Positions 12,389-25,204 of a stretch of 64,000 nt of DNA are shown piece by piece. The DNA lies in NCBI GenBank assembly GCA_027924645.1, contig BSBN01000809.1:45662001-45726000 (forward strand), in the 5' to 3' direction. The notes beneath the pieces were generated by a model. The model made no database searches and was not told the DNA's origin. It saw nothing but the letters and a program-made list of their open reading frames with translations. This DNA comes from Cunninghamia lanceolata (taxonomy: Eukaryota > Streptophyta > Pinopsida > Cupressales > Cupressaceae). The stretch's first letter is position 1. Each line of letters starts with the position of its first letter. The position numbers and the translations under genes were made by a program.

Positions 12389-13480
12389 CTACCAATTGCA
12401 TAATTTCAAATCTTGCCCATTGTAGGCAATAGACAATGGTGTTCCATCAGGAGGTGCCAATAGAAAAGTATTTTCTCCCACAAATTCTCTAATTTGGAAG
12501 GGACCTTTCCATAAAGAATCAAATGTCTTGTGTGCACCTTTCGGTTCTCTTCTACGATCCCACAAGAGCACAGAGTCTCCAACTGCGAAAGTCCTTTGCT
12601 TAGCCCTTTTATCAAAGCTCTTCTTTACAGTTTGTTGATGTTTAGAAATCCTATCCATAATAATTTCTCTATGTTCCTCTAATTGCTATAAGTACAAGAA
12701 TCCTCTTTTCTAGGGCCAATTGGAATTGTTCATCTTCGATTGCTTTTTGCAGATTTAATGCAGACAGCTCCAAGGGAATAGGAATTGCACTGTCAATACC
12801 ATAAACAAGCTGGAAAGAAGACATACCAATCACTCTCTTATATGTTATCCTATCAGCCCAAAGAGCATCATATAAATGCTTATGCCATCCTTTTTAATTC
12901 TCTTCAACTAGCTTCTGAATAATAGAGATGAGGTTTTTATTGCTAGATTCCGCTTGACCATTACCTTGTAGGTAATAATCAGATGAATGGGATAGACTGA
13001 TACCAAAATCATAACAGAAGAGAGTCATTTTTGTAGAGGAAAAGCTTGAAGCATTATCAGTCACCAGCTTCTTAGGTACACCAAATCTGATTATAATATT
13101 TTCTTTAAGAAAGGCACAAACCACTTCAGAGGTAGTAGTTTTGACTGGTATAGCCTCCACCCATTTAGTGAAATAATCTATAGTAGTCAAAATGTGACTA
13201 TGTCTGGCACTCGAGTTGGGATTAATTGGTCTAATGAAGTCTAAACCCCATTGCTGGAAAGGTTCATCTATAACTATTGGCTTCAAAGGCAATGCAGTTA
13301 ACTGTGGTCGACCTACAAATTTTGAACATTTTTCACATTTTGATACCCATTCATAAGCATCTTTAAAAATCCTAAGCCAGTAGAAACATTGTCTTAATAT
13401 TTTGAAAGCTGTTACAAATGTAGAAAAATGTCCTCCACAAGCTTTGTTATGGAAAGCTTCCAGTAGCTTCTTCTATTGAC
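12389..13480 (-). pseudogene. Integrase of element A
   Basis: This is the C-terminal part of the A polyprotein. A zinc-binding region with EKC is followed by the DDE core: Asp in GLDFIRPI, Asp in VTDNASSF and Glu in GNGQAESS. A C-terminal domain with a GPF motif (LWKGPF) ends at CNW-stop at 12389. It would insert the cDNA into the genome. The frame breaks near 12890 and 12690-12660. The same protein is better preserved in element D (60724-61830). Confidence 0.87.
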
Positions 13481-14140
13481 CTTCGTCCACACACCTTAAG
13501 AAGGTTCCATCAATTCCCTTTTTATACAAATTACCTTCCCAAATAACATACTTATGTGCCTTGAGTTTCAAGTTTCTCTTCTTCTTTGTCGAAAGGTGGG
13601 ACAGACTATCACCATAAGTTAAGTAGGAAACATCAGAAAACCACTCGTCAGTGTTGCTATTGAAAAGAACCAAGGGTACCTCTTCTTTATCTTCCTCCCT
13701 GTTTTCAACAATTATCTTACACAATCCTTTACCTTGAACCAGATTAGTAGGTTTGATTTCAACATCATACTCTTGCACTTTAGCAATCCAATTTCCTCTA
13801 TTGTTACACCCGATCTCTTGTTGAGTTAATATACTTTTGACTACAGATTCTAGAACATACACCATAGTGTGTGAGTGTAAGATATAGAACCGGAAGATTT
13901 TTAATGCCTTCACCACTGCGTATGCATGCTTTTACAAGGTGGAATATTTAAGTTCATAGTTCTTTAATGCTACACTCATGAAAGAAATAGGAGCTTCGAT
14001 TCCTTGTTCATTCTTTTGTAATAATATAGCTAATAGAGTATGTTCAGAAGCATAGCAGTAGATAATAAAATCTTTCTAGAAGTTGGGGTGCACAAGTGTG
14101 GGTGCATTAGCAATGGCTCCTTTAATTTCTTCAAATGCCT
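13481..14140 (-). pseudogene. Degenerate RNase H (connection-like) of element A
   Basis: The region after reverse transcriptase aligns in design with gypsy RNase H (APISFMS, LKNYELKYS, then ALKIFRFYILHSH). Where the first catalytic Asp of a TDAS-type motif is expected it reads YCYASEH, and the last Asp (TDH-type) is also absent. Element D shows the same substitutions, so the loss predates both copies. In Tat-lineage elements the old RNase H is likewise degenerate and a second domain takes over. One TAG stop falls in a Glu-Lys-like position near 13933. Confidence 0.75.
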
Positions 14141-15253
14141 TCTTTCCTTCAGTATTCCAATTAGGATTCCAACTAAAAGTGGGTTTATTTTTCATCATTT
14201 CTACAATGTGTCTGGTCAACTTGGCAAAATCAAGAACAAATCTTCTCAAAAAATTGACCTGACCGAAAAAGGATCTCGTGTTATTCTTGGTTGTGGGTAG
14301 GCTTAGCTATTGAATGGCCTTAACCCTTTCTAGATTGATCTTTATCCCATCCTTTGAAACAATGGGGCCCAATAGTTTACCTTCAATGATTGTGAAGATT
14401 GACTTCTTAGGATTTAGGGAGATGTCGTTCTCCCTACATTGCTGCAAAACCACTTCTAAGTCATGTAAGTGATTAGATCTCCTTTTGGAGAAAATTGTTA
14501 AGTCATCAAGGTATGCAACAATGATTTTATTTTTCAACTCGCTGAAAGTTAAATCTATTGCTCTCTAAAATGTGGCTCCAGCATTTATGAGACCAAAAGG
14601 CATCCTGTTATATGCAAACATACCAATGGGGGTAGTGAAAGTTGTCTTATGCTGATCTTCTCAGGCTACCTCAATTTGGTTGTATCCAGAAAATCCATCA
14701 AGCATAGACATCATCTCTGAACCAGACATAGTTTGCAAAATATGATCCATAACTAGCAAAGGATAATTATCTTTTAGGGAGGCTTGGTTTAAATTTCTAA
14801 AATCTACACATATCTAAATCTCTCCATTCTTCTTTCTAACGGGTACTATATTTTCCACCCAAGTAGAGTGATAAATAGGGTAGATAATTTTACCCTTCAG
14901 CATTTTATCAATTTCATTGAAGATAGCTTCAACTATTTTTGGGTTATAGGTCCTCTATTTTTGTCTGAAAGGTATAGTACCAGGTTTCAAGGGGATATGA
15001 TGCTGCATTTCTCCATTCTTGAATTTCTTAGATCAACATAACACCAAGCAAAAACATCCTTCTATCTAATAAGTAGGGATATCAAACATTCTCTTTCCTC
15101 TTTAGAACAACACTTACCAATACAAAAAATCTTTGGATCATTTTCTGTAACAATGTTCACCTTGTCATAATCAGCTAAAGTTGTTATTGAAATTTTATTC
15201 TTTCTTTTGAGGTACTGATCATGCCTATTAAAGAGGTCTTCTAGAGAAACCAT
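14141..15253 (-). pseudogene. Reverse transcriptase of element A
   Basis: After a linker (MVSLEDLFNRHDQYL at 15253) come the conserved gypsy blocks: DVFAW near 15055, VRKKNGEI and CVDFRNLN near 14840-14790, MLDGFSGYNQIEVA near 14700, the FGLINAGATF block near 14590 and the catalytic YLDDL at about 14515-14500. SLNPKK and LLGPIVSKDG follow. It would copy element RNA into DNA. Several stops, including TAGs at glutamine-like positions, kill it. Confidence 0.9.
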
Positions 15254-15412
15254 ACCTTTAAGAATCTTATTTCCTTTAAGTTGAATTATTTCTGAGCTTG
15301 AACTACCAAGGGTTTTTACTTCTTCCTCTAGGATATCATTACTATCATCATTACTACCTTCGAAGAATATACTAGTGAAAGATTCAGCCTTTTCAAGAAA
15401 TGCAATAATTTG

Positions 15413-16083
15413 CTAATCAGAATTAAAAACTTGCCAGTGATTAACATTATTAGGTACATTCGGCCTATAAACCACTTCAATCCTATATGATTTGTCTTTA
15501 AAGTCTAGATGAGGCAAGAGAAGGGATGCCGAGATAGCTAGAGAGTCAGCCCTAGAATTCATTTCTCTGGGTATTGCTTCTATAGAAAAAGCATCAAATT
15601 CTTCAATACAATCCCATACTCTATTACGATAATGCCTCAATCTACCATTTTTGACTATGTACAATTTCCTTACCTGCTTAACAATCAGTTTGGCATCTCC
15701 TTTAACTTTCAGCTGTTTTATACCTTTCTCCTTGGCTAATTCAAGACCCAATAGTAAGGCCTCATATTCAGCTATGTTATTTGTATTTTCAAATTCCAAT
15801 TTAAAAGTGAAGGAAAAGAGTAACTATTAGGAGAAATCAAAACAACCCCTACCTCAGAGCCTGCAGTAGAGCAACTACCATCCAACTCTAGAGTTGAAAG
15901 CTCATTGATCAGATCTAGACAGATTAGATTCACACTCTCATCTCTGGTAGATGTACACATGAAAGTCCCTAGTCCAGTCTCAACAAACATAATATCTACT
16001 CCAGGATCTCTAGATTTGAGTACAATAAATTTAGCTTTAGGCTCAGGATTCAGACGAAACTCCTTTCCATCCATGGGTATCAA
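15413..16083 (-). pseudogene. Additional RNase H domain between protease and RT (element A)
   Basis: An RVT_3-type (RNase HI-like) domain is split by a frameshift near 15785. Its catalytic set is visible: Asp in LELDGSC (about 15880), Glu in NNIAEYEALLLGL (about 15767), Asp in KVKGDAKLI (about 15695) and Asp in NSRADSLA (about 15545). It would degrade RNA in RNA:DNA hybrids during reverse transcription. In Tat/Ogre elements the extra RNase H follows the first one and precedes integrase. Here it lies before reverse transcriptase. Element D repeats the arrangement at 63719-64000, so it is not a local rearrangement. Confidence 0.82.
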
Positions 16084-16092
16084 GGCATGTGA

Positions 16093-16755
16093 CTAATCTA
16101 TTTGAATTTCACCCCCTAGGTCTTTACAAAAACTTTGGCTTAAAAGCATCCCATAACTAGCAGGTATATCAACCACTAGGATAGTTAACTTCAATCTTTT
16201 CTTAGGGAAGGTAGCTAAGGCAGTTTGAGCATATTTTATTTGACCTAGGATAGGTACTGGGGAACCATCCATTAAGAAACATTTTCCATGTGATGGGGTA
16301 TAAGACAAACCCAAAGCTTTGGCAACTTGTGCGGGCATGACATTCTCTGAGATGCCAGAATCAATAATGCAATTAGTGAGTTTAAAACAAGCAATATAGA
16401 GGGAAATATAAAAGGGCTCTGGCTTGTTAAAAGGATTTTGAGAAACTATATCTTTAGCACTAGAGTTCGAACAGTTTTGGTTTTTGACATGTACTTCAGA
16501 ATTACTGGGTTTTTGGTCATTAACAGAGGAAGGGGAAGGGTCTTGTCTAATGTATTTGACCAGTCTATCAAGTTTGGATGGATTAAGCCTCAAATATTCA
16601 TCTTGGGAGATTTCAATTTTAGTATTCTTGCATGATTCCACAATATCAAATGAACTTGAGACATGAGTTTTAGGAGATAAAGCAGATGGTACCTCAGGGG
16701 CTGCATTTTTTATTGACACCTCCTCAGCCTTCTTAGCACCACTTTGTCTTGTCAT
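16093..16755 (-). pseudogene. Aspartic protease region of element A
   Basis: The 220-codon frame has a retropepsin-like core: IIDSGISENVM (Asp-Ser-Gly at the active site, about 16360), then LMDGSPVPILGQ and LTILVVDIPASYGMLLSQSF. It would mature the polyprotein. It is one of the longest unbroken parts of A. It follows gag and comes directly before the extra RNase H. Confidence 0.82.
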
Positions 16756-16995
16756 GATATACTTAGGGGCTGAAGTCGAATTGATGGATTGCCCTAGGGT
16801 ATTCAGATTTCTTTATGGTTGTTGGCCTCGAGTAAACATTCCACATTTAGAATTATCCACTTCGGTATACATATCCTCTATGTTCTCTTCATCTGATTCA
16901 TACTCAAAGAAGTTTACATTGGCATCTCTAGGTGTGGGGGGTTCCTCCACTAATGGTTCTTCAACATGTTCATTCATGGACATCATTTGCATAAA

Positions 16996-18395
16996 TCATA
17001 TCATCTCAGGATAGGAGGCTCCATCATGATTAGACGTGAGATGAAAATTACATACCATATGATTACTTTTGTTGGCCAGAGGTCCTTCAATAGCTAATTT
17101 TTTACTAGGGCCGGGCAATTGTAACATCCTATTATAGCCTCCTTGAGGATTTTGCATGGGACCTTTAGGCATATGATGTTTCAGAGTGATGATATCATTA
17201 GCCATTCTCTGAATGACAGGATTTGTAGGGTTAGACATTGCAAACTTGCCAGTTTGTAACTCCCTCTTCCATTTTCTTGCAGTAATCAAATCATCTTCCA
17301 CAGTTATGGCTAATGATTGTGCATCTACCAAGTTAGGAAATCCTTGTCTTTTAATGGCATAACTGACATCTGGTGGCAGTGAATTGATAAACACATCATT
17401 AGCCCATCCCTAGGTCTAACATTTATAGGGATCCTATTGGCTACTCTATTGAACTTAGCTACATACTCTCTCATCTGTTCTTGGATCTCTTTCTTCATAG
17501 TGGACAATTGGGCTACCAGTGTATGTTCATTATTAGTAGTTTTAAATCTTTCTTCAAACCTATGTCTCATTGTAGCCCAATTGTTAATAGAAGCATTAGG
17601 AAAGTGGTAAAACCATTTGGCGACTAAGTCGGCAAGGGATTCTACAAACAACCTCATAGATACATATTCATGTTGGACTCTAAGAATAGAGCATGCAACA
17701 AAAAAGGCATTGATATGTTCTCTGGGAGTGACTTTTCCATGACCTTTAAATTTAGGCAAAATTTTACTGGACCCTCTTGGAAAATCATGTAGGTTAGCAC
17801 CAAGGTTAAGAGGTCCAATAGCTGCACCCCATGGAACAGGTGGAGGTTGTGGATGAGCCATATTCAGAGGGAGGCAATTTACTTGTAGGGGTAAGATGGT
17901 ATCGTGTAAGGTCAAGCTTTGACAGGATGTACCTGTGGCACTTCTTGTGGGAGGAGGAGAAGGTGGCCTACTCAAAGATTTGACTTTTCTTGTGGGAGGG
18001 TAAGGAGCAAAATTCAAAGCTTGAAGCAAGTCAAAATCAACATTAGCTATGCCTTTTTGTCTGTCCCTCAATGTATATATTTTCATGTCCCACTTCTACA
18101 GATATGTAAAACAATTAAGTAGAGTCACCAAATCACTTACTGGTTATTGTGGGGAGGAACTGGTCTGGCAGGATTTTGATTCCCTGGCCTAGCAACAAGG
18201 TTTCTCAGTCTGTTCTCAGGAACCTCTCTCACTGGCTGAGGTTTTGCTCTCCCTGGTGTAGGAATCGCTGGTATGATAAAAATTAGCTCTTGTGCGTTAG
18301 TAAAACGACATGCACTTTCTTCTATAATCTCACCAAGTTCTTCTTCTTCCTCTAGTATCTCATTAACTTGGTGGTATTGTTGATTAGCTCTTCTG
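16996..18395 (-). pseudogene. Gag of element A
   Basis: A short N-terminal stretch (about 18395-18139, Glu-rich then Pro-rich) ends in a stop and is followed by the main gag (18086-17325, then a frameshift and 17394-16996). The retrotransposon gag core is visible at about 17760-17500 (VAKWFYHFP, NWATMRHRFEERF, MREYVAKFNR). The end has a single C/H cluster (CNFHLTSNHDGASYP), probably a decayed zinc knuckle with Cys changed to Tyr. It would form the particle. Whether the N-terminal stretch was fused to gag is unclear. Confidence 0.78.
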
Positions 18396-18556
18396 GTTTA
18401 CTAGGCAATGAGCTTAAGGCCAATAACAATATCTTCTTAATCTCCTACCAGCCAATCAATGTTAGGCTACAAAAATGGTGCATGTCTTTCATGAAGAACC
18501 ATAAAATCCAATTAATAGCAACTCACAAAAATGATATACAAAAACTCTAAATTCAC

Positions 18557-18574
18557 TCCCCATTAGAGTCGCCA
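18557..18574 (-). promoter_or_regulatory. Primer binding site of element A
   Basis: On the minus strand TGGCGACTCTAATGGGGA starts six bases inside the 5' LTR. From memory it resembles the tRNA-Arg type PBS of Ogre/Tat elements. The tRNA match was not computed. Confidence 0.65.
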
Positions 18575-18580
18575 AAAATC

Positions 18581-21500
18581 TGTTGGTTAATAGATTTGTC
18601 ACCTAACTCTATATACTCACGCCCAGACAGATGACAAATGTAATCAATAGTTGAACTTGATATATTGATATTTTATATGGGCTCTCTGCTTATTTAACAA
18701 GGCATAGCTACCTTCTACTGATTTTTTGAGGAATGTAACTTAGGATTGCTTTTAACTAGAAAGAAAAATAAAGGCATAGCTTTTGACCAGAAAGCTATAA
18801 AGGATGGTTTATGATTCTAAACCTAACACAAGAAGTTCACAGACTTCCAACCATGGCAGAACAATTTGAAATATTACACATGCAAATGAAATCACTGTCT
18901 TGAAATAAGATATCAACAGATACATCACTCAAAGCAGCGAGCAAGAATCAATAATATCTGATAACCATAATATATGCACATCATTAATACTAATAGAAAG
19001 ATATCCAACATAAGAAGAACATCATCTCAAAATAATCACAGCACAAAGTCCATAATCTTTTGAAACTCCATGGCATTAACTATATTTCTAATATCATATA
19101 AATTAAAAACAAAGCACTACTATCACCCTTCCGAGGAAAACCAAAATTTTGCCAAAAAAGGAAGAGTCCCTTGTTCGACTAGCTATCCAAGATATATAGC
19201 TAAGCCAAACATAAACAATAATAAAGAGGGCCCTCTAGAGCCAAAAGTTTTTGAGCAAAAAAAATAACTTGCAAATAAAATAAAACACTAAGCTAATATA
19301 AGATTTGCAAGTCTACATCGGCATCATCCACCTCATCCATCTCTTCGCCTTCCCCTGACTGCTGAGCTTCCTTGTTGACACTTTGTGCTGCCTGAGGTAC
19401 CTGTGCCCACAACTTGGCTTTATACGTCCTGTATCTATTAATAATTGGTGTTAGCACCATGCCAGGTGGAGATCCAGTCATGTTGATACAACGCTTCTTC
19501 TTCATGATGGTTCTGTCAAGATCAGTCACCTTGCGACATATATCCTCAATGTTATTTTTCCAAGTATTGATATAGGCTACCATTTTAGAGAGCTTGCTCA
19601 ATGATTCCCCTATTATAGCACTGTAATTTACTATATCTTCTTTCACCACCTTTTTGAAATTCTGTTTAATTACTTTGATGTCCAGCAACCTTTCATCATC
19701 AGACCCATTGGCTTCTATATCTAGAGTAGCAAAGTCCCTTTTTATCCTCATCATCTCCTTATAATAAATTGCTACTACTTTTCCTATTTCTTCCTCAGTT
19801 GCTGTGACTACACAAATCTTCCACTCTAATGTATCAGCCCACATATCAATTTCCAATTCTTTGGTGTCAGCAATGACCTCTTCATCCAATAAGATGCCAG
19901 GGTCCATATTAGCAATCTCACGTACTTCCTTGGAAAGTATGTTTAGAGTAGTGTGATCACTTCGGACCTTCTCAAACTCCACTATTAAAATCTCTCTCTT
20001 AGCATGAATAAAATCAAACAACTTCACTATTTCTTCAATGAACAAAAGACCATCAAATATAACCTTTTCAGTCCATTGTTCCATAGCTTCCCTCAGAGAT
20101 AAGGAAGTTCTAATTTGTTGAAGTAGATTTGGGTCGAGAGTAGGAATCTTAACAGCAGAAGAAGTTCCAATAGAAGGGAAAATAATCTCAGAAATTGAAT
20201 TAGTGAAAGAAGACAAGGAACTCACATGTGCTAATAACCTTGAATTTTCTTCCTATAGGTCTTTCGCCCTCTTGGAAATATTGCCCACTGAATAATGCAT
20301 GTGATACAGGTCACCCTTGGTGGTCGCTAGGCCTAGATCCACCTGAATTACTTTGAATTTAGCCTTAGTTATCTCATCTTCATTTTTCTCCACCAAAGGG
20401 TCTATAATTTCCAAAAATTGGTTACCTGAGGAAGTATCAGTCACCATCCTAGACATTCTCTTCATACATTTAGGTTTCAAAACCATTTGTAATAGACTAG
20501 CAATAGTATCAATACCATCATTAGGTAGAGTAGTACATCTTTTCTTCTTTTGGACTGCCTTCTTCAACCAGTTAGGGGACTAGACTAGTGTATTGTTAGC
20601 ACTGGCAGTTGCTACTATTTGCACAGGCATTTCTTTTCATTGTGGTAAATTAGGTGGACTAAGCAATGAATGTAATAAATTATCCCCTAATTGTGAGAAG
20701 ATAAGGGAATTGGAATCACTTGTTTGATTGCTTGGTAAAGGCACATGGTTATCCCTGGATGATAGGGCTACCAATCTGGTATTTCTTTTTGTGACTTGAA
20801 CATCCTATTCACATGCAGTTTTTAATTTACCTAGCTCCTCAGGTGGATCTTCACCATCACCATTGGGTTGTGAACCAACTCTTTGCAAAGTAGGGTCTAA
20901 ACTGGGTGCTCTTCTGTATGAGGTGGCGGTATGGGACCAGGCCTGATTTGAATAAGATGAGTCTTTAGGTGTAGATGAGCCAGCACACTCTTTGGACTTT
21001 GCCTACAACCATTTTTTAGTTCTTCTCAAAACATGGAATGATAGTAGCATGATATCTGTGACCTCCTTCACTAACCAATCTATTAGAGGCAAGGGAGCCT
21101 TGGACACTTTACTATACGCTTCACTCAGAAGATCTAAAAAATCATCAACCATCTCTGGAACCTGAATGTTCAACTTGAAGGCATGGACCTAATCAATAAT
21201 CAATCTCATCAATTTTCTTCTTTGAACCTCCCTTTCGTCCACACAATCCTCCCAGAAATCTTTGAGTTGAGGAGTATGTAGATAGGAACCCCCTCCATGC
21301 ATATGCTCTTTTATAAAATTCTTACTGTCAAACGCTGTGTGAGGAGACAAACTATGGAGACTAAATTTAGACAACAAATTTTCAACATTCCAAGCACTTT
21401 CCTTGTTCTTGCAGGAATAGAAAGATAAGGACACAAGAAATGAATATCCTTTCTTTTTCATCATCTGATACTTAACATTGACTACAACTATCTGGTGGCA

Positions 21501-23284
21501 GACTTCTAGTAACACCAAATAGTTGGAGGGGTATCGAGGCAATTTCAATGGGGAATCTTCATAACCCCCAATTCTCAAATAAGAGAAATGGTCAAACTGA
21601 ACATAGACACTTCCAAATTTTGTGACCAAAGAGGAGGCTTCTACAAAAAATCTCCTCTCTATTGAGCCATCAATTCTTTTTGCTAACATCATGAAAAATG
21701 CATCATTCACATGACATAAATCTTTCATACCTTCATTTCTTTGCAACTCAGGGAAGATTTGATACACAGGTGTGCTTGCTGAAGAACTCCTCTAGGTTCT
21801 TAGACTGCGCCAAGCAACCTCTCTCCGGGCCAAAATGTAAACTAGTTGAGAACACATATGAACGCTCGTGCTTCATGTGAAATTCATTAACTATTCATGC
21901 AGATAATTACTGATGATCTCCACAAATTAACAGGATAAACCTACACATCCAAAATTCAAAAACATTTGACTCAGGACTACCCATCACCTTGTTCAACAAA
22001 GTTATCATATTAGAGATCTCCTCTTTGAAATGACTTCTTTTTAAGTTTGCAGGTAGCTAAGATTTTCTAGTTTTTGCCACCTCTAACCAGTTCTTGGCCA
22101 TGCAAGTATGACACCAGTCTTTCTTTTCATTGTAAAAATTCCAGGCTAAGGACATAGAAAATTCTTCATCACCTTCGTACTATTCTAAATCAAAGACCAG
22201 GGCAATAGACTCTGAATCAATTTTGGCTACCATGGTACCATTGGGAGTTTTTATTTCTTGGGATTTTGGAAAGTAACCATTTGCACATGCAACTATTAAT
22301 TCTGGACAAGGCATGGCAAGAGGAAAGCCACCTGCCCTATGCAAACCGCTGCTAACGATTTTTTCCGCTAGAGGGGTTCTTTTTTCAAATTGCATCCTTT
22401 CCCAAAAGTCATTTAAATCAACTTGACCAAAATTTGTATCTCTTACTCCTGCCAAGCCATTTTCTATAACAGAGGCTACAGGGGCTCCTTGAAACTTAAA
22501 TCTCATTTTTATATTTTCTAGAAACTAGTTGATGAGGAACTCAGAGATATATGCAGACAACAAAGAATGGGGCCAAGTACTTGTAGAGAATTCTTTAAAT
22601 ATACTCATGGAAGACAGAAATGTATAACTTCTCTAAGAAGGTATGATATTTTAATAGAGGAGGAAAAGCTACCAGCTTTACTAACCTATGAGAATATAAT
22701 TGAGTTGAAATTCCACACACAATGAGCTAGTTGTTCATTCCTCTGCAACACATTCTTCAGGTCATAATAACACCTTACTTAGCCTTTCAAGTCACTTCTC
22801 ATAAACTTCACATTAAATGTTGGCGGCGAGTATACCATTAGAAATCATAAATGCATGCCTTGACTTTCCCTCCAATAAATGTGCCACTATGTCTACATGT
22901 ACCTCAAATGCACGGTGACAGGTGTCATTCCTCCGTACGACACATCGACACAGCCAAAAGCTTCTTAAGAAAGAGTCCAAAGTGAAATCAGCAAGTTGGG
23001 TAAAATATGAACTTTTGAACTGAGGGTTGAAGATTCAAGGCTTCAAAGAATCTCTGACCCCTCGACTACCAAGGGTAAGAAACCTTTACAAAGACTCAAA
23101 ATAGACTCAGAGGATTGGGAGACAAAGGTAAGTTGAGATGTCGGGCATTTCACGAACTTGTGAAATTGTCGACTAGATTTCAAAGATACAAAGGACCACT
23201 GACTTATGAATGCGACTAAGTAAAATTGAATCGAGGGAGTGAAAAATATATAAGGGATAGACAAAGACAGAATTCGGGGCAATA
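18581..23284 (-). repeat. 5' LTR of element A (4.7 kb)
   Basis: It begins TGTTGGTTAATAG and ends GGGGCAATA; the terminal CA has become TA. It aligns with the 3' LTR (1-3852, 11425-12217), and related ends bound D's LTR at 56011 and 60574. A TTATATA motif lies at 23247-23253 on the minus strand, only about 31 bp inside the outer end, so it is a weak promoter candidate. A long frame occupies 22506-19293. Confidence 0.9.
19293..22506 (-). pseudogene. LTR-borne reading frame, copy 2 (unknown protein)
   Basis: This copy lies inside A's 5' LTR. The start ATG is at 22506-22504 (MRFKFQGAPVASVIE) and the end is the acidic DVDLQILY-stop at 19293. Blocks are 22506-22180, 21767-21189, 20567-20253 and 20225-19293; the last three share one frame, with a shift between 22180 and 21767. 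Residues about 1-510 form a globular part containing FWERMQFEKRTPLAEKI, then AWNFYNEKKDWCHTCM, then FDHFSYLRIGGYE. Residues about 560-1060 are charged, with helical heptads. The last 310 codons are unbroken. The function is unknown. Confidence 0.8.
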
Positions 23285-25199
23285 GGTTTGAGATTAATGT
23301 TAAAAATTATCAAATGAGATGAACGGAAGAAATGAATTATCTGTGGTTTACCCTTTTTTGGTTTCCTATAATCTTATAGTTTGTTTAAAAAGTTAATTTC
23401 CTTTGGCTGCATAAATTTAGCCGCATAGTTGTGACCAAAACTATTTTTAGTTTTTTGTTTGTATGTGGATGAACCGTGTAGACCAGCAGACCTTGTCTTT
23501 TAATTTGGTTTTATAAATTACAGCCTAAAAAATTTAAAACAATGTACAGATAGTCAAATTAGAGGCAATGAAAATCAAATTATGGTGGTTTCTTGGCTAT
23601 TAGAGACTGTGATTGAAAAAGATACCTAATATGCACCTATTATTACATATAATCCTTATTTGTTACCTGGGTTGGTGACTTGGATGAGGCGTGCACACAA
23701 AAATTTTCTCGTTCCTGGGCTTGTTATGATTTGTAAAAAGTAAGGTTTAGCTGATAGTGCCTCTTAGAAGTTATTAAAATACCCATTGTCTTTGAAGTGT
23801 TTGATTTGTAAAATTAAGGTTTAGCTGATAGTGCCTCTTATATGTTATTCAAATATACAGCAGAAGTGTCCCAAGGCTAAGTGTGGGCATGGCTTCAATA
23901 GGTGCTGCTTTAGCCCTGACACTTCATACACCAATTATTTGAGGCAATCCAAGCCACTATTTTTATTGACTCACTCAACTATTCTTAATACAACTTCAAT
24001 TTCCTGCTTCCCACCTCATTCACATCAAAATTCAGAATGTGATTGCTGATTTGAAATTGAAATCAAAGAGTAAATTGAATGAAGGGTTGTTGGGTTCTAT
24101 AAACCAATTCTCTTCTCACACAAGGGAAATGATGTCGCCCATTATCGGGTTAGTTGATTCTAATCTAAACTTGTCTTTTTAGGTTTGGTTTTTGTTCAAC
24201 CTAGACAATTTGTCTCAGGTAAGAATTTTGAAGTTTTTTCAATCTGGGCAAACACATATTTTTAGCTGTGCTAAAAATTTTACAATTTTTATTGTGTTGA
24301 AGGATTGTACTTCTTTAGGTGACTAATAGAAACATTTTTGAGTAACTAAAAAATAAAATTGTATAATACTATAACTTTTATTGTGACAGTTCTGCACATA
24401 TGGGAATTTGTTCAATTTGAAGAAGAGAAGTAAGGAGAAGAAGACAACGTACTAACTTAGAGAAGTAAGATGCACCCAAAACTTATTACTAGTCATTCTA
24501 ATTAGTTAATTCTCTAGAATGCTAACTATAGACTCCACAATGTAGCCAAAATAAGGCTATGAAAACTAAAATTTATCGATGGGTGCTTCTAGAAAATTTA
24601 GTAGAGGTTTTTAATTCTTTTGTGGGGAGACATTTAAGGTGATGGGGAAATTTATGTGAGAATTTATGGCAACTATATGGAAAGAGATGGACTAGAATCT
24701 AAAAAATTGAAAAATGTGGGGCTCTTATTTTAAAGTATTTTATTCATCTGTTGATTGAGGGGTCTAAACTGGTGGTCATCTTACAAATGGCATACTTCAT
24801 CCTTGTTTACAATGAGCTTGAACACAGTACTTAATATGGTATTTTATGGTAATCTTTTTGTGAGTAGTAATATCGATGCTCTCTCTTGCACATCACTCAA
24901 CCTCCGACATGGATCCACAATAAGCATGCTCCTCTTTCCTAACAAAATTTGTCTCATGCATCCATGCTCATCATTTGTTGGCCACCCCTACCTATTTTGG
25001 TAGATTTTTCCCTAATTTCACCATAATTCTTTTGGGCTTGCATTTATTTGCCCTAATTTGGGCTTTGTAATCATTTTCTTATTAAAGAAATAAAAAATAA
25101 ATTTAGAAGGTGGACAATTATTGACATTTTATTTTTTTTGGTATAGGTAACCAGAAAGTAATCGATGCCTTGTTTAAGTATTTTACCCCAGGTAGTGAC
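23285..25199. other. Flank of element A without a recognisable gene
   Basis: This is 1.9 kb of AT-rich DNA between A and C1. No reading frame has a family signature. The only structure I see is a direct repeat at 23729-23855. It is the pre-insertion host or older repeat sequence on A's right side. Confidence 0.5.
23729..23855 (+). repeat. Short direct repeat, two units
   Basis: About 45 bp containing GGTTTAGCTGATAGTGCCTC occurs at 23729-23777 and again at 23804-23855. Confidence 0.8.
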
Positions 25200-25204
25200 C
25201 GAAC
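25200..25204. repeat. Target-site duplication of C1, left copy (CGAAC)
   Basis: It differs at one base from CAAAC at 30456-30460, a plausible decayed 5-bp duplication. Confidence 0.65.

Larger units (their letters stand above)
1..23284 (-). mobile_element. Ty3/gypsy LTR retrotransposon A, long LTRs, nested by element B
   Basis: The minus strand carries, in order, a 5' LTR (18581-23284), a primer binding site, gag, protease, an extra RNase H, reverse transcriptase, a degenerate RNase H, integrase, and a 3' LTR (1-12217) that runs off the left edge. Integrase after reverse transcriptase places it in Ty3/gypsy. Position 1 aligns with 18679 of the other LTR, so only about 98 bp of the 3' LTR is missing. 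Without the nested element (3853-11424) A would be about 15.8 kb. The base pairs after the 5' LTR (GGTTT, 23285-23289) should be one target-site copy; its partner lies outside. All reading frames are broken, so A is dead. The PBS and the extra RNase H suggest a Tat/Ogre-like lineage, but the domain order differs from the one I know. Confidence 0.9.

Noticed and set aside
18085..18138. Possible spliceosomal intron in A gag (GTAAGTG ... CTGTAG on the minus strand)
   Set aside because: It would be about 45 nt, shorter than plant introns, and the phases of the two sides do not match.
23240..23253. TATA box as the promoter of the A LTR
   Set aside because: It lies only about 31 bp from the outer LTR end and is absent from D, so I did not list it as a promoter.
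1..23284. The LTR-borne frame as a host gene flanked by two separate elements
   Set aside because: The same frame occurs in both A LTRs and in the D LTR, between TG/CA ends and next to a PBS, so it belongs to the LTR.
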